Both the position numbers and the translations under genes were made by a program. This document shows, one piece after another, positions 52,723-62,969 of a stretch of DNA of 64,000 nt (position 1 is its first letter; each line of letters starts with the position of its first letter). Origin of the DNA: Tepidimonas taiwanensis (GTDB lineage Bacteria; Pseudomonadota; Gammaproteobacteria; Burkholderiales; Burkholderiaceae_C); assembly GCF_020162115.1 (NCBI RefSeq), contig NZ_CP083911.1, positions 1,302,001 through 1,366,000 on the forward strand, read 5' to 3'. The notes beneath the pieces were generated by a model. The model did not search any database, was not told where the DNA came from, and saw only the letters and a program-made list of their open reading frames with translations.

Positions 52723-54228
52723 TCATCCGCGCCGACGGCGGCCCGTGCGCGCCGCGGCCTTCTCCGGAGCGGCGGCCGAGGCGGCCTGATCGAGCAGGTA
52801 GCGCACCAGCAACGGCACCGGCCGCCCCGTCGCCCCCTTGTCCTTGCCGCTTTTCCACGCGGTGCCGGCGATGTCCAGGTGCGCCCACGGTACGTCGCCC
52901 ACGAAGCGCTGCAGAAATTTGGCGGCCGTCACCACGCCGGCCGCGCGCCCGCCGACATTCGCGACATCCGCGAACGGCGACTTCAACGCCTCGCCGTACT
53001 CGTCGTCGAGCGGCATGCGCCAGCACGGATCCCCCGCCGCGTCGCCCGCCGCGCTCAGCGCCTGTGCGAGCCCCTCGTCGGTGGCGAACAGGCCCGAGCG
53101 CACGTGCCCCAGCGCGATCACACACGCGCCGGTGAGCGTCGCGACGTCGATCATCGCCCGTGGCGCAAAGCGCTGCCGCGCGTAGGTCAGCGCATCGCAC
53201 AGGATCAGCCGCCCTTCGGCGTCGGTGTTGAGGATCTCGATCGTCTGGCCGCTGAGGCTGCGCACGACGTCACCGGGCTTGACCGCACCGCCTCCCGGCA
53301 TGTTCTCGCACGCGGGAATGAGGCCGACGACGTTGATCGCGGGCCGCAACCGCGCCAGCGCCTCGAAGGTGCCGAGCACGCTGGCCGCGCCGCTCATGTC
53401 GAACTTCATCTCGTCCATCTCGGCCGCGGGTTTGAGCGAAATCCCCCCGGTGTCGAAGGTGATCCCCTTGCCGATCAACGCCACCGGGGGCACCGATTTG
53501 GCCGCCCCACGGTAGCGCAGCACGATGAAGCGCAGCGGCTGCGACGACCCCTGCGCCACGGCCAGGAACGCGCCCATGCCGATCTTGGCCACCTCCTTCG
53601 GGCCCAACACCTCGACGTCGATGCCGCGCCCTTCGAGGGCCTGCGCCGCCTCGGCCAGCAGCGCCGGCGTCGAGTGGTTGGCCGGCCGGTTGGCCCATTC
53701 GCGGGCGAGCTCCTGACCGTGCGCGATCGCCACCGCCTCCTCGAACGCGGCACGCCGCGTGTCGGCCTCCGTCACCCCCACCGTCACGGTCTGCAGGGCG
53801 CGCGGCTTGGGTTGCGACAATGTCGAGGTGTAACGGTAGGTCACCGCCGCGAGCGCCAGCACCGTGGCCGACAGCGCCGCGGCCGGCAGGTCCCCCACCC
53901 ACAGCACCAGCGAGCGCACCGGTGCCGCGCCTTCCAGCGCGGCCCACGCCGCGGCGGTCGCCTTGCGCACCGCCGCGGCGCTGCCGTCACCGCAGCGCAC
54001 CAGCACCACGCGGCGCGGGCGCACACCGGGCAGCCGGTGCGCCGCCAGCCATTTGCCCGGCTCGGCCCCCACGTCGCCGTCGGCCAGCGCCTGCCGGCCC
54101 CATACGGTCAGGACATCGGCGCGTGCCGCGTCCGCCCGGTCCCAGGCGTCGGGCCACAGCAGGATGAGCGCGTCGGCGTCGAGGGAAGCCGCTTCGTGCG
54201 GCGTGAGGGTCTGCAGTCGGAAGTCCAT
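52723..54228 (-). CDS. pepA: Leucyl aminopeptidase
   Basis: 501 residues. The C-terminal M17 catalytic domain has LIGKGITFDTGGISLKP (metal-binding Lys and Asp), EMKFDMSGAASVLG and ILNTDAEGRLILCDAL, the family signature with Asp/Glu metal ligands and Arg. It is a hexameric di-metal aminopeptidase, also a DNA-binding regulator in E. coli. It diverges from lptF with only 30 bases between start codons, so their promoters must overlap or lie within coding sequence. Confidence 0.96.
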   Translation of the reverse strand: MDFRLQTLTPHEAASLDADALILLWPDAWDRADAARADVLTVWGRQALADGDVGAEPGKWLAAHRLPGVRPRRVVLVRCGDGSAAAVRKATAAAWAALEGAAPVRSLVLWVGDLPAAALSATVLALAAVTYRYTSTLSQPKPRALQTVTVGVTEADTRRAAFEEAVAIAHGQELAREWANRPANHSTPALLAEAAQALEGRGIDVEVLGPKEVAKIGMGAFLAVAQGSSQPLRFIVLRYRGAAKSVPPVALIGKGITFDTGGISLKPAAEMDEMKFDMSGAASVLGTFEALARLRPAINVVGLIPACENMPGGGAVKPGDVVRSLSGQTIEILNTDAEGRLILCDALTYARQRFAPRAMIDVATLTGACVIALGHVRSGLFATDEGLAQALSAAGDAAGDPCWRMPLDDEYGEALKSPFADVANVGGRAAGVVTAAKFLQRFVGDVPWAHLDIAGTAWKSGKDKGATGRPVPLLVRYLLDQAASAAAPEKAAARTGRRRRG

Positions 54229-54258
54229 AATGCGGTTTGTCGTTAGCCTTTGCCGTCG

Positions 54259-55371
54259 ATGTTATTCGAATCCTCGCTCCGCCGCGAACTGGCGCGCAGC
54301 TTCGGCGCCGCCTTGGTCGTGATGCTGACCGTCGTGCTGACCATGCTGCTCGTGCGCACGCTCGGCCAGGCCAGCCGCGGCGAGGTCGACCCGCAGACCC
54401 TGGTGCTGTTTCTCACCTACGCGCTGATGGGGCAGCTGGGTCTCGTGCTGACGGTGGCGCTGTTCATCGCCACGGTCGGGACGCTGTCGCGCCTGTACCG
54501 CGACAGCGAGATGGTGATCTGGCACGTGAGCGGCGTGGGGCTGGGGCGCTTTCTGGGGCCGGTGGCGCGGTTCGCGTGGCCCGTGTGGCTGGCGGTCGCC
54601 GTGCTGACCCTGGGGGTTGCGCCGTGGGCGCAGCAGCAGCGCGACGAGATGCGCGCGCGCTACGAGCAGCGTGGGGACCTCGAGCGGGTAACGCCCGGGC
54701 AGTTCCAGGAGTCGAGCGGCGGACGACGCGTTTTTTTCATCGACCGCGACACGAACGGCGGCCGGGAGGGACGCAACGTCTTCATCGCCAGTAGCGAGCG
54801 CGACGGCGGCGAGAGCATCGTCACGGCGCGCAGCGCCCGGGTGGTGACGCAGGAGGGTGGCACCTACCTGGTGCTGGAGCACGGGCAGCGGCTGTGGCGG
54901 CCGACCGACCCTGACGCCGATGGCGCGCTGCAGATGAGCGAGTTTGCGCGCTACTGGCTGCGGGTGGAGGGCGCGAGCGCGGCACCGACGGACAGCGCGA
55001 GGCGCAGTGCCCAGCCCACGTGGGTGCTGCTGCGGGATGGCAGCCCCGCCAGCCACGGTGAACTGGCGTGGCGCGCCGGGTTGGTGCTGAGTGCCATCAA
55101 CCTCGCGCTGCTGGCGGTGGCCGTGGCTGCAGCCAACCCACGCCTGGGCAAGAGCGGCAACACCCTGTTCATGCTGCTCGCCTTCGTCACGTATTACAAC
55201 CTGCTCGGCGTCGGCAAGGACTGGATCGCGCGCGGCCGTGTCGGGGCGGGGACGTTCATGCTCGCGCTGCACGGGGGCGTGGCGCTGGCGGCGTGGCTGT
55301 GGCTGCTGCACCGCGAGCAACCGCTGTGGTCTCGGCTCGCGCGCGCACGGATGGCGGAGGCCGCGCCATGA
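54259..55371 (+). CDS. lptF: LPS export ABC transporter permease LptF
   Basis: 370 residues. Six membrane helices in the YjgP/YjgQ pattern (three, a periplasmic beta-jellyroll with RRVFFIDRDTNGGREGRNVFI, three). The N-terminus MLFESSLRRELARSFGAALV is typical. With LptG and LptB it extracts LPS from the inner membrane. An in-frame TTG at 54250 is rejected for the ATG. lptG follows with an ATGA overlap. Confidence 0.94.
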   Translation: MLFESSLRRELARSFGAALVVMLTVVLTMLLVRTLGQASRGEVDPQTLVLFLTYALMGQLGLVLTVALFIATVGTLSRLYRDSEMVIWHVSGVGLGRFLGPVARFAWPVWLAVAVLTLGVAPWAQQQRDEMRARYEQRGDLERVTPGQFQESSGGRRVFFIDRDTNGGREGRNVFIASSERDGGESIVTARSARVVTQEGGTYLVLEHGQRLWRPTDPDADGALQMSEFARYWLRVEGASAAPTDSARRSAQPTWVLLRDGSPASHGELAWRAGLVLSAINLALLAVAVAAANPRLGKSGNTLFMLLAFVTYYNLLGVGKDWIARGRVGAGTFMLALHGGVALAAWLWLLHREQPLWSRLARARMAEAAP

Positions 55372-56477
55372 GGATCGTGCGCCGCCTCATCTACGGCGAG
55401 ATCGCCGCCGCGGTGGTGTTCGTGCTGCTCGCGTTCCTGGCGTTGTTCTCGTTTTTCGACCTGATCGACGAGCTGTCCCACCTCGGCCGCCCGTCGCTGA
55501 CCCGCGCCGGGGCGAGCTACGGTATCGACGACGCTCTGTTGACGGTCGCGCTGCTGCTGCCCAGCCGCACCTACGAGTTGATGCCGATCGCCGTGCTGAT
55601 CGGCACCGTGTACGCGCTGGCGCGGCTGGCGCGCGACTCGGAGTTCACGATCCTGCGCACCAGCGGCTTGGGGCCGGCGCGCGCGCTGCGGCTCGTGGCG
55701 GCGCTGGGGGCCGTCTTCGCGGTCGTCACGTTCCTGATCGGCGACTATGTCGCCCCGGTGGCCGAGCGGTACGGACAGCTGCACAAGGCGCAATACCGCG
55801 GCGCGATCAGCATCGGCCAGACCGGCGCCTGGCTGCGCGAACGCGGCGACGGCACCCACACCGCGGTCAACGTGCGCGCGCTCGCGCCGGACGGGACGCT
55901 GCGCGGCGTGCGGCTGTTCGTCTTCGACGAACAAGGGCGCGTGCGCGAGACGCTGCGCGCCGCCAGTGGGACCATCGACCCCGACGCCGGCGTCTGGCGC
56001 CTGCAGGGGGTCGAGCGGCAGCGCCTCGACGATCCCCAGCAGGCCCCGCGCGAGGCCCTGCCCACGTTCGACTGGCCGTCCACGCTGACGGCGGACATGC
56101 TGCACGTCGCGCTGCTCAAGCCCGAGCGCATGCGCACGCTGGACCTGTTCCAGTACGTGCAGCACCTGCAGGCCAACGCTCAAAATGCCCAGCGCTACGA
56201 AATCGAGTTCTGGCGCAAGCTGCTCTACCCGCTGAGCTGCATCGTCATGGTGGTGCTGGCGCTGCCGTTCGCCTACCTGCACTTCCGCGATCAGGGCCTG
56301 TCGGCCTATGTCTTCGCCGGCGTGATGATCGGCATCAGTTTCTTCCTCATCAACACTATCTTTGGCCACATCGGCAACCTGCAGGGCTGGCAGCCGTGGC
56401 TGGCCGCGGGGGCGCCGTCGGCGCTGTACCTGCTGCTGTCGCTGCTGGCCTTCGGCTGGCTGGTGCTGCGCCGCTGA
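55368..56477 (+). CDS. lptG: LPS export ABC transporter permease LptG
   Basis: 369 residues, the partner of LptF. MRIVRRLIYGEIAAAVVFVLLA, FFDLIDELSHLG, LLPSRTYELMPIAVLIGTV and a large periplasmic domain between helices 3 and 4 fit LptG. It begins within the lptF stop codon (ATGA). The downstream regulator starts 20 bases after it and may share the transcript. Confidence 0.94.
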   Translation: MRIVRRLIYGEIAAAVVFVLLAFLALFSFFDLIDELSHLGRPSLTRAGASYGIDDALLTVALLLPSRTYELMPIAVLIGTVYALARLARDSEFTILRTSGLGPARALRLVAALGAVFAVVTFLIGDYVAPVAERYGQLHKAQYRGAISIGQTGAWLRERGDGTHTAVNVRALAPDGTLRGVRLFVFDEQGRVRETLRAASGTIDPDAGVWRLQGVERQRLDDPQQAPREALPTFDWPSTLTADMLHVALLKPERMRTLDLFQYVQHLQANAQNAQRYEIEFWRKLLYPLSCIVMVVLALPFAYLHFRDQGLSAYVFAGVMIGISFFLINTIFGHIGNLQGWQPWLAAGAPSALYLLLSLLAFGWLVLRR

Positions 56478-56497
56478 CCATCCCTCGGAGCCCCGAC

Positions 56498-57442
56498 GTG
56501 AACCTGCACCAGTTCCGCTTCGTGCAAGAGGCCGTGCGGCGCAACCTCAACCTTACCGAGGCGGCCAAGGCGCTACACACCTCGCAGCCCGGCGTCTCCA
56601 AGGCCATCCTGGAGCTGGAAGACGAGCTCGGCATCGACATCTTCGCCCGCCACGGCAAGCGCATCAAGCGCCTGACCGAGCCCGGGCAACTGGTCGTGCG
56701 CAGCATCGAAATCATCCTGCGCGAGGTGCAAAACCTCAAGCGCATCGGCGAGCAGTACGCCGCGCAGGACAGCGGCACACTCTCGATCGCGACCACACAC
56801 ACGCAGGCGCGCTACGTGCTGCCCGCGCCGGTGGCGCGGCTGCGCCAGACCTACCCCAAGGTGGGGGTGCGCCTGCACCAGGGATCGCCGGACCAGGTGG
56901 CGCGCTGGGTCCTGGACGACGTGGCCGACATCGGCATCGCCACCGAGTCGCTCGCGCATTACGAGGATCTGGTGACGCTGCCCTGCTACGAATGGCAGCA
57001 CGCGCTGGTGCTGCCCGCCGGCCATCCGCTGCTCGAGCGCGAGCAAATCGGACTGGACGACCTGGCCGCCCAGCCGCTCATCACCTACCACCCCACGTTC
57101 ACCGGCCGCACGCGCATCGACCAGGCGTTCGCCCAGCGGGGCCTGACGCCGCAGATCGTGCTGGAGGCCATCGACTCCGACGTGATCAAGACCTATGTGC
57201 GCCTGGGCATGGGCGTGGGCATCGTCGCGGAGATGGCCGTCCAGGGCGAGGAGCGCTCCCCCGACCTGATCGCGCGCCCGGCGGGCCACCTGTTCGGTCA
57301 AAACGTGGCGCGCGTCGCGTTCAAGCGCGGGGCCTACCTGCGCCAGTTCGTGCTGCGCTTTGCCGAATTTTTGAGCGACCGCCTCTCGCGCGAGCTGATC
57401 CTGCGCGCGATGGAGGGCGGCGGCCACGACGACCGCCTGTGA
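56498..57442 (+). CDS. CysB-type LysR-family regulator
   Basis: 314 residues from a GTG start with CGGAG upstream. Residues 1-60 are the LysR helix-turn-helix (LNLTEAAKALHTSQPGVSKAI). Residues about 90-300 are the substrate-binding domain with TTHTQARYVLPAPVA and the TYHPTFTGR loop used by CysB for N-acetylserine/sulfate. It should activate sulfate assimilation genes, though Cbl-like and organosulfur regulators are close relatives. The start codon is set by alignment with MNLHQFRFV of CysB. Confidence 0.9.
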   Translation: MNLHQFRFVQEAVRRNLNLTEAAKALHTSQPGVSKAILELEDELGIDIFARHGKRIKRLTEPGQLVVRSIEIILREVQNLKRIGEQYAAQDSGTLSIATTHTQARYVLPAPVARLRQTYPKVGVRLHQGSPDQVARWVLDDVADIGIATESLAHYEDLVTLPCYEWQHALVLPAGHPLLEREQIGLDDLAAQPLITYHPTFTGRTRIDQAFAQRGLTPQIVLEAIDSDVIKTYVRLGMGVGIVAEMAVQGEERSPDLIARPAGHLFGQNVARVAFKRGAYLRQFVLRFAEFLSDRLSRELILRAMEGGGHDDRL

Positions 57443-57521
57443 CCCGGCAACCGAACGCCGCCCCGCCGCGCGCACATGATGACCCTCCCGTTGTGAGCCC
57501 CGACACGCCCGGACGACCTAC

Positions 57522-58739
57522 ATGAACGCCCCCAACTTGCCTGCGCCGCGACACGCCCAGGCCCTGCCGATCCCGCCCCGCACCCCCGCGCTGGCCAGCC
57601 GATTGCCCCACGTCGGCACGACGATCTTCACCGTCATGTCCGCGCTGGCGCAGGAGGTGGGCGCGGTCAACCTCGGTCAGGGGTTTCCGGACTTCGACTG
57701 CGACCCGCGCCTGATCCAGGCGGTGACGGCGGCGATGCAGGCCGGCCACAACCAGTACCCGCCGATGGCCGGCGTGCCCGTGCTGCGCGAAGGTATCGCG
57801 CGCAAGGTCGAGGCGATCTACGGCCACCGCTACGACCCGAGCCGTGAGATCACCGTAACGGCCGGCGCGACGCAGGCCATCCTGACCGCGATCCTGGCCC
57901 TGGTGCACCCGGGCGACGAGGTCATCGTGCTGGAGCCCTGCTACGACAGCTACGTCCCCAACATCGAGCTCGCCGGCGGCACCGTGGTGCGCGTGCCGCT
58001 GACACCGGGGACGTTCCGGCCCGATTTCGCCCGCATCGCCGCGGCGCTGACGCCGCGCACGCGGGCCATCCTCGTCAACACCCCGCACAACCCCAGCGGC
58101 ACGGTCTGGCGCGCCGACGACCTGCAACGCCTGTACGACCTCGTCGCCGACACCGACGTCTGGCTCATCAGCGACGAGGTGTACGAACACATGGTCTACG
58201 ACGGGCAGCCGCACCACAGCCTGGCCACCCACCCGGGGTTGGCGGCGCGCGCGCTCATCGTCAGCAGCTTCGGCAAGACCTACCACGTCACCGGCTGGAA
58301 GGTCGGCTACGTACTGGCCCCCGCGCCGCTGATGGCCGAGTTCCGCAAGGTCCACCAGTTCAACGTCTTCACCGTCAACACGCCGATGCAGCACGGACTG
58401 GCAGCGTACTTGGCCGATCCCGCGCCGTACCTGGGCCTGAGCGCCTTTTACCAGGCCAAGCGCGACCGCTTCCGCGCCGGGCTGGCGCGCACGCGCTTTC
58501 GGCTGCTGCCGTGCGAGGGCACGTATTTCCAGTGTGTGGACTACAGCGGCCTGTCCGTGCCGGAGCGCGACCTGCCGGAGGCCGCGTTTTGCGAGTGGCT
58601 CACGCGCGAAGTGGGCGTCGCGGCGATTCCGCTGTCGGCGTTCTATGGCGACGGGTTCGACCAGCACGTCGTGCGCTTCTGCTTTGCCAAGCGCGATGAG
58701 ACGCTGGACGCGGCGCTCGCCCGGCTGGCACGGTTGTGA
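57522..58739 (+). CDS. Fold-I aminotransferase, methionine/kynurenine type (YbdL-like)
   Basis: 405 residues. NLGQGFPDFDCDPRLIQAV, TAGATQAILTAILAL, NTPHNPSGTVW, SDEVYEHMVYDG and SSFGKTYHVTGWKVGY carry the usual PLP contacts; the Lys in FGKTYHVTGWK binds PLP. The family includes methionine aminotransferase YbdL and kynurenine aminotransferase. A role in methionine metabolism is possible next to a CysB-type regulator. It converges with hrpA across 25 bases. Confidence 0.87.
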   Translation: MNAPNLPAPRHAQALPIPPRTPALASRLPHVGTTIFTVMSALAQEVGAVNLGQGFPDFDCDPRLIQAVTAAMQAGHNQYPPMAGVPVLREGIARKVEAIYGHRYDPSREITVTAGATQAILTAILALVHPGDEVIVLEPCYDSYVPNIELAGGTVVRVPLTPGTFRPDFARIAAALTPRTRAILVNTPHNPSGTVWRADDLQRLYDLVADTDVWLISDEVYEHMVYDGQPHHSLATHPGLAARALIVSSFGKTYHVTGWKVGYVLAPAPLMAEFRKVHQFNVFTVNTPMQHGLAAYLADPAPYLGLSAFYQAKRDRFRAGLARTRFRLLPCEGTYFQCVDYSGLSVPERDLPEAAFCEWLTREVGVAAIPLSAFYGDGFDQHVVRFCFAKRDETLDAALARLARL

Positions 58740-58764
58740 CCGCCCTACCCGCCGATCACGCCGC

Positions 58765-61700
58765 TCAGCCGCCGATCTGCGCCCACACCTTTTCCAGCCG
58801 CTTGACACTGACCGGGTACGGCGTGCGCAGCTCCTGCGCGAAAAAGCTCACGCGCAGCTCCTCCAGCATCCAGCGCAGCTCCATCAGGCGCGCGTCCCAC
58901 TGCCCCTTGCGCTCGGCGATGAGCCGCCACAGGCGCTGCTCGTGCGGCCGCAGTTCGTTAAGCCGCGCGGCGTCGCGCGCCGGATCGGCGCGGCACTTGT
59001 CCAGCCGCAGCTGCACGGCCTTGAGGTAGCGCGGCAGGTGCACCGCCTGCTCCCATGGCGTGTCGCGCAGGAAGTGCTTGCCCACGAGGCGCAGCAGGTG
59101 CTGCTGCTCGTCCGCCGCAGTGGCCGCGGGTGGCTTGCCGTCGCGCAGCTTGCGCTGTGCGGCCGCCCACTCGGTGAGCACCTGCGCGGCCAGCCGCGCC
59201 ACCTCCTGCGCGATCAGCACGAAGCGGCTGCGCCCTTCCTGCAGCCGCAGCTCGAACGTCGCCGCGTCGGTGGGCAGCGGCGCGGTCAGAAACGCGCGTT
59301 CCAGCGCCACGTCGACGATCTGCGCGCGCAGTTCCTCCAGCGTGCCCAGCGGCATGTACAGCACTGCGGTCTTTTGCAGATCGGGCAGGCCCTTGTCCAG
59401 TGCCTTGAGCGTGTCGCGCAGCTGCAGCGCGAACAGCCGCCGCAGGCCCTGGCGGTGGTGACGCGCTGCGACCTCCGGCTCGTCGTACACCGCCAGCGTC
59501 ACGGCATCGCCCGCGTCGATCAGCGCCGGGTAGCCAATGAGCGTTTGCTGGCCCTGGCGGATTTCCATGATCTCCGGCCACGGGCCGAAGTCCCAGCGCG
59601 TGTGGCGCGCGTTCGCATCGGGTAGCGCGGCGGTGTCGGGGGGTGAAGCGGCAGGCGCTGCCGCTGCAGACCCCGGCCGTGCCCCTTGCCCTGCCCGCCC
59701 GCCTGTCGGCTCGGGTGCCGTCCCCGCCGTGCCCTGCGCCCCCGTCTCGTCGCCGCTTGCGGGCTTGCCGCCCACGGACCGTGCCCCCGCGGCGGTGGCA
59801 GCGGTGCCCCCGGGCGTCGGGCGGGCTGGCGCGCCACCCGCCCCGCCGCAGCCGGGCTGACCACCGGACGCCCCGCCGCCGAGCTTGAGCGCCGCCAGCG
59901 CCTGAAATGCCCCGCGCGCCTGCGCGCCCCACTGGGCTTTGAGCGCCGCGAGGTCGCGGCCCATCGCCAACTGCCGCCCGTGCTCGTCGACGACGCGGAC
60001 ATTCAGCCACAGGTGCGCCGGCACCGTCTCGAGCTTGAAATCGCTGCGCTGCACCGGCAGCCCCGTGCGCTCGCGCACCTGCTGCAGCACCGCATCCAGC
60101 AGGCTCCCCTGCGCCCAGCGGTCGGGGGCCAGCAGCGCGTCGGCCATCGCCTGCGCGGTCTGCGGCAACGGCACGAGCCGTGCACGCGGCTTTTGCGGCA
60201 GGCTCTTGAGCAGCGCCAGCACTTTCTCGCGCAAAAGGCCCGGCACCAGCCACTCGCAGCGCTCCGGGCTGACCTGGTTGAGGGCAAACAGCGGCACGTC
60301 CACCGTCACGCCATCGCGGGGGTCGCCCGGCTCGTGCAGGTAGTGCGCGCGGCAGTCCACGCCCCCCAGCCGCACCACCGGCGGGTAGGCGTCGGTGGTC
60401 ACGCCCGCCGCCTCGTGCCGCATCAGCTCCTCGCGCGACAGCATCAGCAGCCGCGGGTTCGTGCGCGACGCCTCGCGCCACCAGCGCTCCAGATCGCGCC
60501 CGCTGCACACCTCGGGCGGGATCTGGCTGTCGTAAAAGGCGTAAATCAGCGCCTCGTCGACCAGCACGTCCTGCCGCCGCGCCTTGTGTTCGAGCTGTTG
60601 CACCTCGCGCAGCACGCGGCGGTTGTGCGCCCAAAACGGCAGGCGCGTGTCCCACGTGTCCTCGGTCAGCCCCGCCACCAGCGCCTCACGGATAAAGATC
60701 TCGCGTGCCGCTGTCGGGTCGATGCGGCCATACGACACGCGCCGCTGGCTGTACACGGTCAGGCCATAGAGCGTGCCACGCTCGTGGGCAACGACCTCGG
60801 CGCTGCGCTTTTCCCAGTGCGGGTCACCCACCTGACGGCGGATCAGGTGCGCGCCGACCTCCTCGATCCACTGCGGCTCGATGGTGGCGATGCCGCGGCC
60901 AAACAGCCGCGTGGTCTCCACCAGCTCCGCGCACAGCACCCAGCGGCCGGGGCGTTTTTTCAGCCGCGCGCCCGGGTGCGGCACGAACTTGATGCCGCGC
61001 GCGCCGACATAGACGTCCTCCGTCTCGTGCTTGCAGCCGACGTTGCCCAGCAGCCCGGCCAGCAGGCTGAGGTGAATCTGCTCGTAGGTCGCGGGCTGCG
61101 TGTTGGGCTTCCAGCCGTGCTCGGCCGCCACCGTGTGCAGCTGCTGATGCACGTCGCGCCACTCGCGCAGCCGGCGCAGGTGGATGAAGCGCTCGCGCAG
61201 CAGCGCCTCGTACTGGCGGTTGGACAGCCGGTGGGTCGGCGGCTCACCCGGCGCGTGCACACCGCCGCGAGCTTTCTCCAGCCAGTCCCACAGCTTGAGG
61301 ATACCGACGAACTCGCTGCGTTCGTCGTCGAACGCCGCATGCGCCTGGTCGGCCTTGGCCTGCGCCTCCAGCGGACGCTCGCGCACGTCCTGCACGCTCA
61401 GCGCGCTGGCAATCACCAGCACCTCGGCCAGCGCGCCACGGTCGCGCGCAGCCAGAATCATGCGCCCCACGCGCGGGTCCAGCGGCAGGCGCGCGAGCTC
61501 CCGCCCGAGCGGGGTCAGGGCGAGCCGCTCGTCCAGCGCCCCCAGCTCCTGCAGCAGCTGGTAGCCGTCCGTGATCGCGCGGCGCGACGGGGCCTCCAGA
61601 AACGGAAACGCCTCCACGTCGCCCAGCCCCAGCGACTTCATGCGCAGGATCACCCCGGCCAGTGACGAGCGCAGGATTTCCGGGTCGGTGTAGCGCGGCC

Positions 61701-62850
61701 GCGCGGCGAAGTCCTTTTCGTCGTAGAGCCGGATGCAAATCCCTTCGGCCACGCGGCCGCAGCGCCCGGCGCGCTGGTTGGCCGCCGCCTGGCTGATCGG
61801 CTCGACCAGCAGCTGCTCCACCTTGCTGCGCAGGCTGTAGCGCTTGACGCGCGCCAGCCCCGAGTCGATCACGTAACGGATGCCCGGCACCGTCAGCGAC
61901 GTCTCCGCCACGTTGGTGGCCAGCACGATGCGCCGCCGCCCGCTGGGGTGGAAGATGCGGCTTTGCTCGGCGGCGCTCAAGCGCGCGTACAGCGGCAGCA
62001 CCTCGGTGTCGCGCAGCGCCGGCTGGTGCGACAGGTGCCGGCGCAGGTGGTCGGCCGCGTCGCGGATCTCGCGCTCACCCGGCAGGAACACCAGAATATC
62101 GCCCGCGTGCGCGCCGCCGCGCCAGAGTTCGTCGACGGCGTCGGCAATCGCCTCCTCCAGCCCGTAGTCACGGCTGTCCTCGAACGGCCGCCAGCGGATC
62201 TCCACCGGGTAAGTGCGGCCGCTGACGTGGATCACGGGTGCCGGCCCTCTGGTGGAGGCGAAATGCTGCGCAAAGCGTTCGGCGTCGAGCGTCGCGGAGG
62301 TGATGATAAGCTTCAGGTCCGGCCGCTGAGGCAGCAGCTGCTTCAGGTACCCGAGCAAAAAGTCGATGTTGAGGCTGCGCTCGTGCGCCTCGTCGATGAT
62401 GAGTGTGTCGTAGGCGCGCAGCAGCGGGTCGCGCTGCGTCTCGGCCAGCAAAATGCCGTCGGTCATCAGCTTGATCGCCGCGCCCGGCTGCAGCCGGTCG
62501 TGGAAGCGGATCTGGTAGCCGACCAGCGCGCCCAGCGGGGTCTGCGTCTCCTCGGCGATGCGCGCCGCCACCGACGTCGCCGCCAGCCGCCGCGGCTGCG
62601 TATGACCGATGAGTGGACGCCGCTGGCCCGGCTGCGGGCACCAATCCATCCCGCCGCCACGCCCCATCGCCAGCGCGATTTTGGGCAGCTGCGTCGTCTT
62701 GCCCGAGCCCGTTTCGCCACACACCACGATGACCTGGTGGTCACGCAGCGCCGCCTCGATCGCGGCGCGCTGGGCGGAAACGGGCAGTTGTTCGGGAAAC
62801 TCGATCACCGGCGACACTGCCGGCTGATGGCACACTACGTTTTGTGACAT
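58765..62850 (-). CDS. hrpA: ATP-dependent RNA helicase HrpA
   Basis: 1361 residues. Walker A CGETGSGKTTQLPK, DEAH box IIDEAHERSLN, SATLDAERF, NVAETSLTVPGIRYVID and QRAGRCGRV are the DEAH helicase motifs within the first about 400 residues. A winged-helix, ratchet and OB domain follow. The last about 500 residues are the HrpA-specific DUF3418. Residues about 985-1070 are a Gly/Ala/Pro-rich insertion, probably a disordered spacer. HrpA acts on ribosomes and mRNA. The start MSQNVVC is picked because longer frames have no ribosome site. Confidence 0.95.
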   Translation of the reverse strand: MSQNVVCHQPAVSPVIEFPEQLPVSAQRAAIEAALRDHQVIVVCGETGSGKTTQLPKIALAMGRGGGMDWCPQPGQRRPLIGHTQPRRLAATSVAARIAEETQTPLGALVGYQIRFHDRLQPGAAIKLMTDGILLAETQRDPLLRAYDTLIIDEAHERSLNIDFLLGYLKQLLPQRPDLKLIITSATLDAERFAQHFASTRGPAPVIHVSGRTYPVEIRWRPFEDSRDYGLEEAIADAVDELWRGGAHAGDILVFLPGEREIRDAADHLRRHLSHQPALRDTEVLPLYARLSAAEQSRIFHPSGRRRIVLATNVAETSLTVPGIRYVIDSGLARVKRYSLRSKVEQLLVEPISQAAANQRAGRCGRVAEGICIRLYDEKDFAARPRYTDPEILRSSLAGVILRMKSLGLGDVEAFPFLEAPSRRAITDGYQLLQELGALDERLALTPLGRELARLPLDPRVGRMILAARDRGALAEVLVIASALSVQDVRERPLEAQAKADQAHAAFDDERSEFVGILKLWDWLEKARGGVHAPGEPPTHRLSNRQYEALLRERFIHLRRLREWRDVHQQLHTVAAEHGWKPNTQPATYEQIHLSLLAGLLGNVGCKHETEDVYVGARGIKFVPHPGARLKKRPGRWVLCAELVETTRLFGRGIATIEPQWIEEVGAHLIRRQVGDPHWEKRSAEVVAHERGTLYGLTVYSQRRVSYGRIDPTAAREIFIREALVAGLTEDTWDTRLPFWAHNRRVLREVQQLEHKARRQDVLVDEALIYAFYDSQIPPEVCSGRDLERWWREASRTNPRLLMLSREELMRHEAAGVTTDAYPPVVRLGGVDCRAHYLHEPGDPRDGVTVDVPLFALNQVSPERCEWLVPGLLREKVLALLKSLPQKPRARLVPLPQTAQAMADALLAPDRWAQGSLLDAVLQQVRERTGLPVQRSDFKLETVPAHLWLNVRVVDEHGRQLAMGRDLAALKAQWGAQARGAFQALAALKLGGGASGGQPGCGGAGGAPARPTPGGTAATAAGARSVGGKPASGDETGAQGTAGTAPEPTGGRAGQGARPGSAAAAPAASPPDTAALPDANARHTRWDFGPWPEIMEIRQGQQTLIGYPALIDAGDAVTLAVYDEPEVAARHHRQGLRRLFALQLRDTLKALDKGLPDLQKTAVLYMPLGTLEELRAQIVDVALERAFLTAPLPTDAATFELRLQEGRSRFVLIAQEVARLAAQVLTEWAAAQRKLRDGKPPAATAADEQQHLLRLVGKHFLRDTPWEQAVHLPRYLKAVQLRLDKCRADPARDAARLNELRPHEQRLWRLIAERKGQWDARLMELRWMLEELRVSFFAQELRTPYPVSVKRLEKVWAQIGG

Positions 62851-62969
62851 GACCGCGCGATTATCCCGATCGGGCTCCCCCTTTGGCGTCGTCTGCCCAC
62901 GGCGTCGGCTGTCCATGCGTTCGTGATCGCGTCCCTGCCCCTGATCCGCCCCAACACCGCTGCCCCGCG

